A DNA stretch of 64,000 nt from Candidatus Opimibacter skivensis (GTDB taxonomy: Bacteria; Bacteroidota; Bacteroidia; Chitinophagales; Saprospiraceae), in NCBI GenBank assembly GCA_016721905.1, contig JADKHH010000009.1, forward strand, positions 62,001 through 126,000, in the 5' to 3' direction. Positions 24,864 to 34,484 of this stretch are shown here, in pieces; the stretch's first letter is position 1, and the number at the start of each line of letters is the position of its first letter. The position numbers were made by a program, and so were the translations under genes. The notes under the pieces were generated by a model. That model searched no databases, was not told the origin of the DNA, and saw nothing but the letters and a program-made list of their open reading frames with translations.

Positions 24864-26146
24864 TAGTTCATAATATCCTCGATCTCCTCGAGCTCAATCG
24901 GAATATCAACCATCAGATTCTTTGGCTTACCCCGGGTGATCAGGATATCGTTTTCCAGGCGGATCCCTATTTGCTCTTCGGGGATGTACAAGCCAGGCTC
25001 GCAAGTGATGACCATGCCTGCTTTCAGTGGCGCGCGACGATCGGAAACATCATGCACATCATATCCCAGATGATGCCCGATACCATGCATAAAATATTTC
25101 TTCCTCAACGGATGGGCCGGATCCTGTCGTCGAAGATCCCTGTTGGAGATAATCTTCAATCTGACCAGTTCTCCTTCGATCAGGTGGCCTGCTTCTTTAT
25201 TCAGGTCGCTTAGCATTACACCAGGTCGCATCATAGAAGTGACCTCGTTCAACACATTGAGCACCGATGTATAAATAGCTTTCTGTCGTTTCGAAAATCT
25301 CCCGGACGCCGGTATAGTCCGTGTCATATCCGATGCCATGCATGCGTATTCGGCACCAAAGTCGATCAGGACCAGGTCATCTTTTCCAATCAACTTATTA
25401 TTTCGTACGTAATGAAGAGTGCATGCTGATCCTCCGGAAGCCACGATGGGTTCGAATGCATGCTGACAACCATGTCTTGAAATTTCATACGTGAGTCGGG
25501 CTTCTACTTCATATTCATACATCCCGGGCCTGATGTCATGAAGCACACTGTCAAATGCACGACCTGTCACTTGCACTGCTTTTCGCATCAGGTCGAGTTC
25601 GGCCGGATGCTTAAGCATCAACATCCTGGTGAGTATCGCATGTGCCGATAGATGGTTATGTTCGGGATAAAGCTGCTTCAGCTTTTCATTCATCCGGTCA
25701 TTTTCTGTCCTCACTTCTGTCTCCGACCGATCTGCCTGTCGGGGATGTGTATAGATGGTGGATGATGTTCTGATCAGGGAAGGCATGATACGATCCCATT
25801 GATCGATGGTGTAGATCGTAGAAATACCCGAGACGGCACTTGCTTGTTTCTGTGAATATCGCTCACCATGCCAGATCAAATGTTCAGGATCTTGCGGAAG
25901 GATGAAGGCGATCTCCCGATTTGATTTTTTTTTCGCGTCGGGACAGAGCACGATGATGGTGCCTGGCTGATCGAGTCCGGACAATGCAAAAAGCGCGACA
26001 TCCTGACGGAAGGGATAGAATTGATCTCCGCTGCGGGGCATTGGATCATTGGAACAAAAAATCGCAACCGAAGCGGAAACCATTTTCCTGGCAAATTCTT
26101 TTCTCCGGTCAGTAAACAGCGACGAGGGTATGGATTGGTAACGCAT
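24863..26146 (-). CDS. pepP: Xaa-Pro aminopeptidase (M24B metallopeptidase)
   Basis: 427 residues. An aminopeptidase-P N-terminal domain (residues ~5-140, SGLDQPGTIIVLCPDAKKK) and a pita-bread catalytic domain. The metal ligands of the dinuclear centre are in IDFGAEYACMASDMTRTIP (two Asp), HGIGHHLGYDVHD (His), CEPGLYIPEE (Glu) and IGIRLEND (Glu). It releases N-terminal residues next to proline in the cytoplasm. It follows the TPR lipoprotein gene after 9 bases, so it is probably co-transcribed with that gene and the YkvA-like gene. Confidence 0.93.
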   Translation of the reverse strand: MRYQSIPSSLFTDRRKEFARKMVSASVAIFCSNDPMPRSGDQFYPFRQDVALFALSGLDQPGTIIVLCPDAKKKSNREIAFILPQDPEHLIWHGERYSQKQASAVSGISTIYTIDQWDRIMPSLIRTSSTIYTHPRQADRSETEVRTENDRMNEKLKQLYPEHNHLSAHAILTRMLMLKHPAELDLMRKAVQVTGRAFDSVLHDIRPGMYEYEVEARLTYEISRHGCQHAFEPIVASGGSACTLHYVRNNKLIGKDDLVLIDFGAEYACMASDMTRTIPASGRFSKRQKAIYTSVLNVLNEVTSMMRPGVMLSDLNKEAGHLIEGELVRLKIISNRDLRRQDPAHPLRKKYFMHGIGHHLGYDVHDVSDRRAPLKAGMVITCEPGLYIPEEQIGIRLENDILITRGKPKNLMVDIPIELEEIEDIMN

Positions 26147-26155
26147 AATATGTAT

Positions 26156-27142
26156 TTACTGGGCAAGCATTCTGGCAGCATCAGCCTCCGCTGCAATATA
26201 TCCAAAGTAATGCCACCCGTCCTCTGCGAGGATCATGCTGCGGATGGAATCAGCTTCTGAGCGCCGGCCATTTGCTTCATACCAGCAACTGATTCCATAT
26301 TGCTGCGTCTCAGATGAAGTGGATTCAGGAGATGAATCAGATTCATTTAACTCGCTTTGTCCGGTCTGGAAAAGGAGGAGTTGATGAAGGTATGCTTCGT
26401 TTTCGATGATCTCCATATCAGGATGAATGTTCGTGAGCAAACGCTTCGCAGTATCCTGATCACCGGTTCTCAGATAGGTTAAGTACAACCAATAGGTCGC
26501 CGCTACCACGAGATCAGGATTGTTGGCGTACTGCATGGAGGTCTGGAAAGAAGTGATGGCTTCGGCATAGTTTGCTTGGAGATAATAGGCCAGACCCAGG
26601 TGATAATAGATGTTGAAATGAAGATTGCTGAGTGGTATATCCAGTTTGTTAGGTATGCCATCTGGCTCCACTTCCATCTCCCGGTTCGCTGCAAGCGTTG
26701 CGCCTCGCTTTAAATCTTGAATGGCATTTTGAGTTTGTCTGACGGTGATATAGCGGTGTCCACGGTGTCGAAAGAGTTCGGGAGACCCGGGATGCAATAG
26801 TATTCCATGGGTAAATACATCGATGGCTTCCTTGTATCTGTGCAGATAGGCAAGCCGTCTTCCATACCAGATAATGGCATTGAGATCGGTACTGTCTTCA
26901 AGAAAAACCGCCTTGGCTTCCTCCAAAAGGCTATCATTTTGTAGAAATTTTTCTACTTCGATCTCCGGACGCAGGAGTGTATCACCCAAAAAACTGATCG
27001 CTTCACCAACTATTTGAGGTGCGGAAATTAGTTCATCGGATGATTTAGAAGTGGGTTTGCATGCGGTCCAGAGGAATGGAAGCAGGCAAAAAATAGTGAT
27101 AGCAGACTTTAAAAAATGGCCTCGGTGCTTTGTCGGTTTCAT
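26156..27142 (-). CDS. TPR-repeat lipoprotein
   Basis: 328 residues from ATG 27142, chosen because a lipoprotein signal starts there (MKPTKHRGHFLK, lipobox LWTAC); an in-frame ATG 11 codons upstream is less suitable. The body contains at least three TPR-like helix pairs (AIIWYGRRLAYLHRYKEAID, ELFRHRGHRYITVRQTQNAI, FNIYYHLGLAYYLQANYAEA). It is predicted to be an envelope-anchored scaffold; the binding partner is unknown. Middle gene of a leftward three-gene operon. Confidence 0.8.
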   Translation of the reverse strand: MKPTKHRGHFLKSAITIFCLLPFLWTACKPTSKSSDELISAPQIVGEAISFLGDTLLRPEIEVEKFLQNDSLLEEAKAVFLEDSTDLNAIIWYGRRLAYLHRYKEAIDVFTHGILLHPGSPELFRHRGHRYITVRQTQNAIQDLKRGATLAANREMEVEPDGIPNKLDIPLSNLHFNIYYHLGLAYYLQANYAEAITSFQTSMQYANNPDLVVAATYWLYLTYLRTGDQDTAKRLLTNIHPDMEIIENEAYLHQLLLFQTGQSELNESDSSPESTSSETQQYGISCWYEANGRRSEADSIRSMILAEDGWHYFGYIAAEADAARMLAQ

Positions 27143-27174
27143 CTGACGAAGATACCTGACATCGACCAAACGCA

Positions 27175-27543
27175 TCAGAGCAAATCGTCAATTTTGCGCA
27201 AACGGGATTCTGAAATGTGTCCAATCCAGGTGAACAAAGTGTGTCTCGCAGAGGCACGAACGTCCGTGTTAATGTATGCGGCGATCATCACCAATCCATA
27301 CATGAGAACGCCCAGATCATCGGTGTAGCCTATGAATGGAGACATATCGGGTATCGCATCGATGGGGGAAAAGAGGTATACAAATGCACCCATCACAATT
27401 CGCTTCGCCCAGGCTGGCGTATCACTTCGCCTGAATGCATAGTACATCAACAAGGCGGCATACAAGAGTGGTGCACTGATGTGACGCACCATCCCACGGA
27501 GGGTGGACATGATGGTCGATGGTGTCAGATTTCGGAACGACAT
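27175..27543 (-). CDS. YkvA-family (DUF1232) membrane protein
   Basis: 122 residues with the family core AKRIVMGAFVYLFSPIDAIP followed by DMSPFIGYTDDLGVLMYGL, including the conserved SPIDAIPD segment, plus a hydrophobic stretch before it. Function is not established for the family. It heads the leftward operon with the TPR lipoprotein and the Xaa-Pro peptidase. Confidence 0.85.
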   Translation of the reverse strand: MSFRNLTPSTIMSTLRGMVRHISAPLLYAALLMYYAFRRSDTPAWAKRIVMGAFVYLFSPIDAIPDMSPFIGYTDDLGVLMYGLVMIAAYINTDVRASARHTLFTWIGHISESRLRKIDDLL

Positions 27544-27874
27544 GCGATCTTTTTTATCAATCTACTTTCTGCATAACGTGAAGATGGTTCGAAGTGGTTC
27601 CGGAAATTTTGGATCACTTTTTGCATTTTCTTTTTCAAAGAAGGATTGGATGCCGTACGCGCGTGATAAAAATATTTTCAAATTTTTTTCAAAAAATATA
27701 TACAAAATAAATCTAAAGTGTATTTTTGTGCTGGAATATGACCATACACCTCTCATATAGATCATCTCATCATCTCTCCACGGATTACAAAACTGCCTGT
27801 GTCAGGTGTCCTTTCGACGCCCCGGTGTAGGCAGCGACTCTATCTAATTTATTTAACTAATCTCATTATTCATT
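27544..27874. other. 331-base gap upstream of the histone-like gene
   Basis: The left part is unremarkable. From 27661 it is very AT-rich and carries an exact -7 box TATTTTTG at 27721-27728 (no -33 TTTG), giving a predicted 5' leader of ~140 bases with an imperfect CTGCCT/AGGCAG hairpin around 27790-27835. No gene is supported. Confidence 0.45.
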
Positions 27875-28228
27875 ATGGCTAAAACAGCAAAGAAGGCAGC
27901 AACTAAGAAAGTTGCCAAGAAGGCAGTTGCTAAGAAAGCAACTAAGAAAGCAGCAGTTAAGAAGGCTACTAAGAAAGCAGTAGCTAAGAAAGCTGTTAAG
28001 AAGGCAGTTCGCAAAGCAGTTGCTAAGAAAGTTGCTAAGAAAGCAGTTCGCAAAGCAGTTGCTAAGAAAGTTGCTAAGAAAGCAGTTCGCAAAGCAGTTG
28101 TGAAGAAAGTTGCTACTAAGACAGCTCTTGCAGCTAAAGCAGCTCCTTCAAAGAAAGCTCCAGCTAAGAAAGCAGCTCCTAAGAAAGCAGCTAAGAAAGC
28201 TCCAGCTAAGAAAGCTACTAAGAAGTAA
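27875..28228 (+). CDS. Lysine/alanine-rich histone H1-like DNA-binding protein
   Basis: 117 residues made almost only of Lys, Ala, Val, Thr and Arg in AKKA/VRKAV units, starting MAKTAKKAATKKVAKK. It resembles the C-terminal tail of eukaryotic H1 and chlamydial Hc1-type proteins, which bind and compact DNA through charge. The coding sequence contains three 39-bp near-identical tandem units (28004-28042, 28043-28081, 28082-28120; the third has several changes), so length variation between strains is likely. It is monocistronic with its own promoter and terminator. Role in nucleoid organisation is inferred from composition. Confidence 0.85.
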   Translation: MAKTAKKAATKKVAKKAVAKKATKKAAVKKATKKAVAKKAVKKAVRKAVAKKVAKKAVRKAVAKKVAKKAVRKAVVKKVATKTALAAKAAPSKKAPAKKAAPKKAAKKAPAKKATKK

Positions 28229-28312
28229 GCTTTCTAAACCTACTTTTGCCTTAACCGGCAACGGGAACAGGGAATATTTTTTTCCACCCGAACGTACATC
28301 AAGAGAAGAATT

Positions 28313-28348
28313 GAGAGCGCTGATACCCTTCGGCGCTCTTTTTTTTTG
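28313..28348 (+). terminator. Terminator of the histone-like gene
   Basis: GAGCGC (28315-28320) pairs with GCGCTC (28333-28338), followed by a run of T ending at 28347. It lies 85 bases after the stop, leaving a short 3' untranslated region, and sits directly before the convergent gene's stop. Confidence 0.75.
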
Positions 28349-28351
28349 CCC

Positions 28352-28921
28352 CTACACCAACAGCGGATGCACACTCAATTGCCTGGCTGCATCCTCCGGA
28401 CGCTGTGTTCCGATCAACACCTTCTTCCCATTTTTCTTCACGATCTGGATTCCGTAGTTGCCTCGCACATTAAAGGCCTTTCCATTTCTGCCATATCGCA
28501 TACCCCAACCACCATACTCCAGGATCGGTGAATATTTGCGCACATGGATCTGATCAATGTCTTCCCAGGCTATCGTCTGCTCCTTGAAATGAAATGGCTT
28601 CATCCTGAAATGAACCCCCATAGCATCTATTCTGGTGTATAATTTCAGCGAGCTCAGTAGTGCCATCGTCAATGTCATCGCTCCTAAACCTAAACCAACA
28701 GTCCAGATCGCCTGGCCTGCTGCAATCAATGCAATGACCAGGATAACAAGCTCCATCCCCATCAGGAGCCATATCCATAGCTGATCAAAAGGCTGCACCT
28801 CCTCATAAATGACTTCTTCATCATCCGGCAATGCAATGCGATCCTCCGTCCGTGGTCTGAAAATCGATTCATCAAACTGGTAAATCTTTTCTTCTGACCG
28901 TCTGCGCTCATCTGTTGACAT
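28352..28921 (-). CDS. Two-helix membrane protein with PH-like domain
   Basis: 189 residues. An acidic N-terminus, two adjacent transmembrane helices (about 50-92: LWIWLLMGMELVILVIALIA and WTVGLGLGAMTLTMALL), then a C-terminal beta-rich domain (RIDAMGVHFRMKPFHFKEQT, WEDIDQIHVRKY, GIQIVKKNGKKVLIGTQRP) resembling bacterial PH domains. Function is unknown. Its start abuts the divergent DinB-like region, and a near-match to the -7 box on the minus strand (TGACTTTG, 28966-28973) could drive it. Confidence 0.65.
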   Translation of the reverse strand: MSTDERRRSEEKIYQFDESIFRPRTEDRIALPDDEEVIYEEVQPFDQLWIWLLMGMELVILVIALIAAGQAIWTVGLGLGAMTLTMALLSSLKLYTRIDAMGVHFRMKPFHFKEQTIAWEDIDQIHVRKYSPILEYGGWGMRYGRNGKAFNVRGNYGIQIVKKNGKKVLIGTQRPEDAARQLSVHPLLV

Positions 28922-28972
28922 ATGGTTACTATTTTATTATTCTCTATTTTCGATCATCGAAAGTACAAAGTC

Positions 28973-29518
28973 ATGGCCGGATCAATGAAACAGATACATC
29001 ATCAGTTTGAGAAACTGGAGCTCAAGAAAAAAGCGCTGATGAACCTGATCACTCTGTTGTCAGATGAAAAATACACCCAACAACCATCCACCGGCAGTTG
29101 GTCAGTCGCCCAGGCAGCTAATCACATTTTCCTGAGCGAACAGTTATCTACAGCGTATATCCGCAAAAAACTTTCCTATCCCGATACACTTCTTCCATTC
29201 CAGATCAAATCCTGGGGAGGCGTCTTCCTGATCAAACTGGCACTCTGGTCCAATTATAAGCGCAAAGCTCCTGTCGCCATCAATATGTGGGAGCAGCAGA
29301 CCATTCTCTCACAGACAGATCTGGAACAACACTGGAGTAAACTCCGGGCCGATATGATCACCCTGATAGAGAAACATCAGGAAGCCTTCGGATCACATAT
29401 GGTCTACAGACACCCCTTCGCAGGCCGCATGACCATGCATCAGATGCTCATCTTCTTAAACGATCACATGGCTCACCATATAAAACAGATCAACCGGATT
29501 GTCTCGAAGATTGACTAA
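28973..29518 (+). CDS. DinB-superfamily protein
   Basis: 181 residues from ATG 28973, preferred over 28922, which would abut the divergent gene start with no room for a promoter. The four-helix DinB_2 pattern is visible with potential metal-binding histidines in QAANHIFLSEQ and FLNDHMAHHIKQI, and the typical TGSWSVAQ segment. Members are metal-dependent thiol transferases or of unknown activity; no substrate can be named. Confidence 0.8.
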   Translation: MAGSMKQIHHQFEKLELKKKALMNLITLLSDEKYTQQPSTGSWSVAQAANHIFLSEQLSTAYIRKKLSYPDTLLPFQIKSWGGVFLIKLALWSNYKRKAPVAINMWEQQTILSQTDLEQHWSKLRADMITLIEKHQEAFGSHMVYRHPFAGRMTMHQMLIFLNDHMAHHIKQINRIVSKID

Positions 29519-29534
29519 CCTGCTATAACAACAC

Positions 29535-30665
29535 TTATTTTTTTGCTGCGGCAGAAAGGATGATGTCAGCTATCTTTTCAGCAAGGTCATCCATATGCGC
29601 ACTACTGAAGTTGACCAGGGTGACGATAGCAATATCCTGTTCAGGGTAGATAAGTAGCCTACTGGTTCCACCAACTGAACCGCCGCTGTGCCCAACCCAA
29701 TTCCTTTCCTTATCATCCTTTCCACTAAAGAATCCGATTCCATTATTAGTCCTGGTTCCATCATTCGTGGTTTGACTACGCGTAAACTCGAGCATCGTGT
29801 CCTCTTTCAAATACCGGCTGGCCGCTATTGCCCAACCCAACTTAGCGAGATCTTCTGCGCTGCAGAGATAACCTCCGCCTGCCCATTTGTTGCTAATGTC
29901 TACTACAGGAGATACCTGGTGAATGCTATCCCGAAATTCATAAAAGGTCACACGGCTGAAGTCTGTAGAATCTTTGTAGTCAGGTTTCAGATCAGTCATC
30001 TGCAAAGGCTTAGTGACCTCATCGGCTATGATCGCGGTGAAAGGTTTCTGTATTGACTTTTCCATCACCGCACTCACCAGTGTCCATGCGTAGGTTGAGT
30101 AGCTGAACTTCTCGCCCGGTAGACACAGGAGCGTATCATGGATAAACACTTCCAGCGGGTCTGTCACATTGTCGTAATGGATATTGCTCAAGAATTCAAG
30201 ACCTTTGTAGTGTCTGATACCGGCAAGATGTCCGCTGACCTGACGAAGGGTGAGGTTGCGTACTTCATTAGGGCAGTCCTTGTAGTAAGTGGATATCGGC
30301 AGATCCAGATTGATCTCGCCACGCTCATAGAGTCGCGCCAGACCAGATGCCGTGACCGTTTTAGAAATGCTACCTATTCTAAAAAGATGCGCTTCAGGAT
30401 CAACCGGTAGTTTTTTCTCAAGATTGGCATATCCATATCCACTGGTCCAGATATTTTTCTTTCCATCCACGACCGCAACAGCTAATCCCGGAAAATGACC
30501 TTGTTGCATTTGCGCGGCACACAATGAATCTATCCTTCCAGCAGTCACATCATCTAAATCCCACGACTTAAACGCACGGGAAGATGAACAGGAGAAGAAA
30601 GAAAAAAGGACTACTACGGAAATCGATAGCAGACCAGCCTGACTGAAAAAGACCTTAGATTTCAT
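29535..30665 (-). CDS. Serine hydrolase of the beta-lactamase/class C family, lipoprotein
   Basis: 376 residues from ATG 30665, where a lipoprotein signal starts (MKSKVFFSQAGLLS, lipobox FFSC). The catalytic S-x-x-K is SISK in FRIGSISKTVTASG. The second motif reads YST in FSYSTYAWTLVS where YxN is common, and the third is HSGGSVGG. This set is typical of envelope D-aminopeptidase/esterase-type relatives rather than true resistance beta-lactamases. Substrate unknown. Monocistronic, convergent with the DinB-like gene. Confidence 0.88.
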   Translation of the reverse strand: MKSKVFFSQAGLLSISVVVLFSFFSCSSSRAFKSWDLDDVTAGRIDSLCAAQMQQGHFPGLAVAVVDGKKNIWTSGYGYANLEKKLPVDPEAHLFRIGSISKTVTASGLARLYERGEINLDLPISTYYKDCPNEVRNLTLRQVSGHLAGIRHYKGLEFLSNIHYDNVTDPLEVFIHDTLLCLPGEKFSYSTYAWTLVSAVMEKSIQKPFTAIIADEVTKPLQMTDLKPDYKDSTDFSRVTFYEFRDSIHQVSPVVDISNKWAGGGYLCSAEDLAKLGWAIAASRYLKEDTMLEFTRSQTTNDGTRTNNGIGFFSGKDDKERNWVGHSGGSVGGTSRLLIYPEQDIAIVTLVNFSSAHMDDLAEKIADIILSAAAKK

Positions 30666-30790
30666 AAAAGTGGGTTGTCGTAAAGATTGTACATCAGCAA
30701 TATAGCCATCAACCATATTTTTCGGATCAGTTGTAGCCATTTTTTCTCAATTTAGACCTTCTGTTCACTTAAAAGCAAATCATACCAACT

Positions 30791-32044
30791 ATGCCTCCTA
30801 TTGTCCGCTTTAAGTTATCCCTCATGATGTTCCTCGAGTTTTTTATCTGGGGAGCATGGTTTGTTACACTGGGCACCTATTTATCGACAGTGCTTTCTTC
30901 CAATGGTGATGAGATCTCAGCTGCCTACTCTACTCAATCTCTGGGTGCTATTATTGCTCCCTTTATCATCGGTCTGATCGCTGATAGGTTTTTTTCAGCA
31001 CAGCGGATATTAGGATTTCTCCACCTTGCAGGAGCCGTGCTGATGTACCTGGCTGCGCAGTCCGGAGAGTTCGCTTCCTTTTTTCCGTTTATCCTGATCT
31101 ACATGATCCTGTACATGCCTACCATCGCGCTGGTCAATTCCATTTCCTTCCGGCAGATGAAAGACCCTTCGATTGAATTTGCCAATATCCGGTTGTGGGG
31201 CACGATCGGATGGATAGTTGCAGGCCTGCTGATTGGCTATCTCTTTAAATGGGAATCGAAAGGAATGCTTCAAAGTACCTTTTACATGGCTTCAGGTGTT
31301 TCCGCTTTCATGGGCTTCTTTAGTTTTTTACTGCCGGACACTCCCCCAAAATATGAGGCAGGTAAAAAACCTTCCCTGCGTGAAATCCTGGGCCTCGATG
31401 CATTGCGCCTTTTCGAAGACAGAAATTTCCTGGTCTTCCTGATCTCTTCCGTATTGATTTGTATTCCACTCGCCTTCTATTACCAAAACGCAAATCTCTA
31501 TCTCAACAATGCCGGAATGGAAAACGCGGCTGGTAATATGACCTTTGGCCAGGTTTCGGAAGTGTTCTTTATGTTGCTTCTTCCTGTTTTCCTAAAACGA
31601 TATGGGCTGAAGACCACGCTGCTCGTGGGTATGGCTGCTTGGGCCATCCGCTATTTGTTGTTTGCATATGGTGATGCCGGCACCGGCGTATGGATGCTGT
31701 TTAGTGGCATCATCCTGCATGGTATATGTTATGATTTCTTTTTTGTCTCTGGTCAGATCTACACAGACTATAAGGCCGGTGAAAAAATCAAGAGCTCCGC
31801 ACAGGGACTGATCACGCTGGCGACCTATGGAGTCGGTATGCTCATTGGTTTCTGGCTCGCCGGAAAAATTTATGACCACTATACAGATGTCGCGGGTGCA
31901 CAGGATTGGAAAATGATCTGGACGATTCCGGCAGTTATTGCTGCTGCTGTAATGGTGTTGTATGCCTTGGTTTTTAAAAATGAAAAAATCAATGCTGAGA
32001 TCGATTGCGTGGTGGCGCCGCACCCGGCACCTTGGACAAAATAA
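30791..32044 (+). CDS. Nucleoside permease (NHS family, NupG-like MFS)
   Basis: 417 residues with about 12 hydrophobic segments. The NHS signature is visible at the start (RFKLSLMMFLEFFIWGAWFV) and in NSISFRQMKDPSIEFANIRL, GTIGWIVAGLLIG. It is predicted to import nucleosides by proton symport, although in Bacteroidota these permeases often sit with sugar oxidoreductases and may carry other substrates. The oxidoreductase gene starts 2 bases after its stop, so the two probably work on the same imported compound. Confidence 0.88.
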   Translation: MPPIVRFKLSLMMFLEFFIWGAWFVTLGTYLSTVLSSNGDEISAAYSTQSLGAIIAPFIIGLIADRFFSAQRILGFLHLAGAVLMYLAAQSGEFASFFPFILIYMILYMPTIALVNSISFRQMKDPSIEFANIRLWGTIGWIVAGLLIGYLFKWESKGMLQSTFYMASGVSAFMGFFSFLLPDTPPKYEAGKKPSLREILGLDALRLFEDRNFLVFLISSVLICIPLAFYYQNANLYLNNAGMENAAGNMTFGQVSEVFFMLLLPVFLKRYGLKTTLLVGMAAWAIRYLLFAYGDAGTGVWMLFSGIILHGICYDFFFVSGQIYTDYKAGEKIKSSAQGLITLATYGVGMLIGFWLAGKIYDHYTDVAGAQDWKMIWTIPAVIAAAVMVLYALVFKNEKINAEIDCVVAPHPAPWTK

Positions 32045-32045
32045 A

Positions 32046-33236
32046 ATGAGAAAAATCGCCATGCTGGGTTCCGGATTTATCGGACGCTTCTATGCTGATT
32101 CGATTCAGGGATACCGCAACCGCGATCGCATCGTCATGATCCAATCACGACAGGAAGAAAGTTGTCTTTCGTTTGCCCATCATTACCATGTAGCGCACTG
32201 GACTACACAAATAGAAACCGCAGTTTCGCATCCGGAGGTAGATACAGTCATCATTGCCTTGCCCAATCATCTGCATGAAGAGGCAATCATGGCCTGTATC
32301 AAATATCATAAGCCTGTGCTTTGTACCAAACCGCTTGGCCGCAATGCAGCAGAAGCATACCGGATGCTGGAGGCTGTTGAAGCTGCGCACCTATTCAATG
32401 GATATCTCGAAGATCTGGTCTATACACCAAAATTTTTAAAGTCGCACCAGGTGATTGCTTCAGGCGCGCTTGGTAAAATACTCTGGGCCAAATCGAGGGA
32501 AGCACATCCGGGACCACACAGTGAATGGTTTTGGAATAAAGAACTTGCCGGCGGAGGTGCGATCATAGACCTCGCTTGTCATTGCATTGAAGTATCCAGA
32601 TCCTTCATTGGAAAAGATATCCGACCTGTTGAAGTCATGTGCTGGGCCGACACACAGGTCAAACCCATCGATGCCGAAGATCATGCCATTGGGTTAGTAA
32701 AGTATGAAAGTGGTGCGATTGGTCAGTTTGAAGTAAGCTGGACTTTTCGCGGAGGCCTTGATCTCCGGGACGAAGTCATGGGGAGTGAAGGCACGATCTG
32801 GAGCAATGGATTTATGCGCACAGGACTTGAAGTATTCACAAGTGGAAAAGGAACGGGGTATATGGCGGAGAAAGCTGAGACTGATCAGGGGTGGACTTTT
32901 CCGGCAGGTGACGAATTAAATGAACTTGGTTATAACCATATGTTTACTGACATGTTTGACGCCCTGGACCAAAACATGGCTCCTAAAGAAACCTTTTACG
33001 ATGGCTATGTCGTCAATGCCATCATGGATGCAGCCTATCTGTCTGTCAAAAGCAAGCAATGGGAACCAGTCGTGCTCAACGTATGGAGGGGTGCTGAACA
33101 ACAGGAAGAAACCAGTGTTTTAACCTCCTATGATCAGGATCATTGGCTGGTCAAGGAAGAAGTCACCCACTATGGGGCTAAAAAACTCATACTGAAAGAG
33201 AAGGTTTCAGGTCGTATTTTTGAGCGGTTGCTGTAA
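32046..33236 (+). CDS. Gfo/Idh/MocA-family oxidoreductase
   Basis: 396 residues from ATG 32046, chosen because the Rossmann fold starts MRKIAMLGSGFIGRFY; a longer frame overlaps the permease. The family motif TKPLGRNAAEA (usually EKP) and the C-terminal substrate domain with GGGAIIDLACHCIEVSRSF are present. Such enzymes oxidise or reduce sugars and inositols with NAD(P). Tightly coupled to the upstream permease; substrate not determinable. Confidence 0.9.
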   Translation: MRKIAMLGSGFIGRFYADSIQGYRNRDRIVMIQSRQEESCLSFAHHYHVAHWTTQIETAVSHPEVDTVIIALPNHLHEEAIMACIKYHKPVLCTKPLGRNAAEAYRMLEAVEAAHLFNGYLEDLVYTPKFLKSHQVIASGALGKILWAKSREAHPGPHSEWFWNKELAGGGAIIDLACHCIEVSRSFIGKDIRPVEVMCWADTQVKPIDAEDHAIGLVKYESGAIGQFEVSWTFRGGLDLRDEVMGSEGTIWSNGFMRTGLEVFTSGKGTGYMAEKAETDQGWTFPAGDELNELGYNHMFTDMFDALDQNMAPKETFYDGYVVNAIMDAAYLSVKSKQWEPVVLNVWRGAEQQEETSVLTSYDQDHWLVKEEVTHYGAKKLILKEKVSGRIFERLL

Positions 33237-33277
33237 AGCACGCATTACGACCCAAAAAACAATCAACCCATAAAAGC

Positions 33278-34477
33278 ATGCAGGATACTTTTATCATAGA
33301 TGGCATCCGGACCGCCATTGGTTCGTTCAGGGGAACATTATCTGGTGTACGGACAGACGATCTGGGCGCGCATGTCATCAAGGCACTGATGGAAAAACAC
33401 AAGGACCTGGATCCGGCCTTGATCGATGATGTGATCATGGGTTGCGCCAACCAGGCAGGTGAGGATAATCGTAACGTCGCGCGGATGTCTTTGTTACTCG
33501 CAGGACTACCCTATACGGTACCCGGTGAAACGGTAAACAGACTTTGTGCTTCAGGAATGTCAGCGGTCATTCATGCGCATCGTGCCATCCAGGCAGGCGA
33601 TGGTGATTTGTTTATTGCAGGAGGTGTTGAAAATATGACGCGAGGACCCTGGGTGATTTCAAAATCCAGTCAGCCTTTCGGCAGTGATGCGCAGATGTAT
33701 GATTCGTCTTTCGGATGGAGATTTATCAATCCAAAGATGAAAGCGCTGTATGGAACTGATGCCATGGGTGAAACGGCTGAAAACCTGGCATCGATGTACA
33801 GCATATCCAGGGAAGATCAGGATCAATTTGCAGTCTGGTCTCAACAAAAGGCAGCAGCATCTGCAGACATTCTCGCTGAAGATATCACACCGGTTTCACT
33901 CCCAAGGAAGAAACAAGATCCGCTTGTTTTTAATGCGGATGAATTTGTAAAAGGAAATACAACCCTTGAAGGCTTGGCTGCGCTGAAACCTGCTTTCAAG
34001 GAAGATGGTTCAGTCACGGCAGGTAATAGCAGTGGGTTGAATGATGGTGCTGCTGCATTGTTGATTTCATCTGACTTTGCAGTCCGTCAAAACAATCTGA
34101 ACCCTATCGCCAGGATATTATCATCTGCAGTTGTAGGCGTGGAGCCTCGCATCATGGGTATCGGCCCGGTCGGTGCATCCCAACGTGCACTCAAGAAAGC
34201 CGGACTCATGCTTGACGAAATTGATGTCATCGAAATCAATGAAGCCTTTGCTGCACAGGTATTGGCCTGCACCAGAGCCCTCGGCCTGAGTGCTGATGAT
34301 GAACGCATCAATGTATGCGGTGGAGCTATCGCCCTTGGTCATCCGCTAGGCATGAGTGGTGCGAGGATCATCCTCAATGCAGCCCGGTCATTGCATCGAT
34401 TGGATAAACGATATGCACTGGTCACGATGTGTATTGGTGTGGGACAAGGGTATGCGGTGGTGATAGAAAGAGTTTGA
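33278..34477 (+). CDS. Acetyl-CoA acyltransferase (thiolase)
   Basis: 399 residues. The nucleophilic Cys lies in NRLCASGMSAV (about residue 90), with GGAIALGHPLG and the second Cys motif MCIGVGQG at the C-terminus. It resembles PcaF/FadA-type 3-oxoacyl-CoA thiolases that cleave beta-ketoacyl-CoA to acetyl-CoA; beta-oxidation versus beta-ketoadipate specificity cannot be decided because no pathway partners are adjacent. Probably transcribed alone. Confidence 0.93.
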   Translation: MQDTFIIDGIRTAIGSFRGTLSGVRTDDLGAHVIKALMEKHKDLDPALIDDVIMGCANQAGEDNRNVARMSLLLAGLPYTVPGETVNRLCASGMSAVIHAHRAIQAGDGDLFIAGGVENMTRGPWVISKSSQPFGSDAQMYDSSFGWRFINPKMKALYGTDAMGETAENLASMYSISREDQDQFAVWSQQKAAASADILAEDITPVSLPRKKQDPLVFNADEFVKGNTTLEGLAALKPAFKEDGSVTAGNSSGLNDGAAALLISSDFAVRQNNLNPIARILSSAVVGVEPRIMGIGPVGASQRALKKAGLMLDEIDVIEINEAFAAQVLACTRALGLSADDERINVCGGAIALGHPLGMSGARIILNAARSLHRLDKRYALVTMCIGVGQGYAVVIERV

Positions 34478-34484
34478 TCCTGTA

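Noticed and set aside
27738..27831. Short frame in the leader of the histone-like gene (MTIHLSYRSS...)
   Set aside because: No enrichment of one amino acid, no paired terminator/antiterminator, and the frame ends far from the gene start; not distinguishable from chance.
27853..28092. Minus-strand frame rich in TAFLATFLA repeats
   Set aside because: It is the antisense of the lysine/alanine repeats of the histone-like gene.
31592..32062. Minus-strand frame at the permease/oxidoreductase junction
   Set aside because: Shadow of two well-recognised genes on the plus strand.
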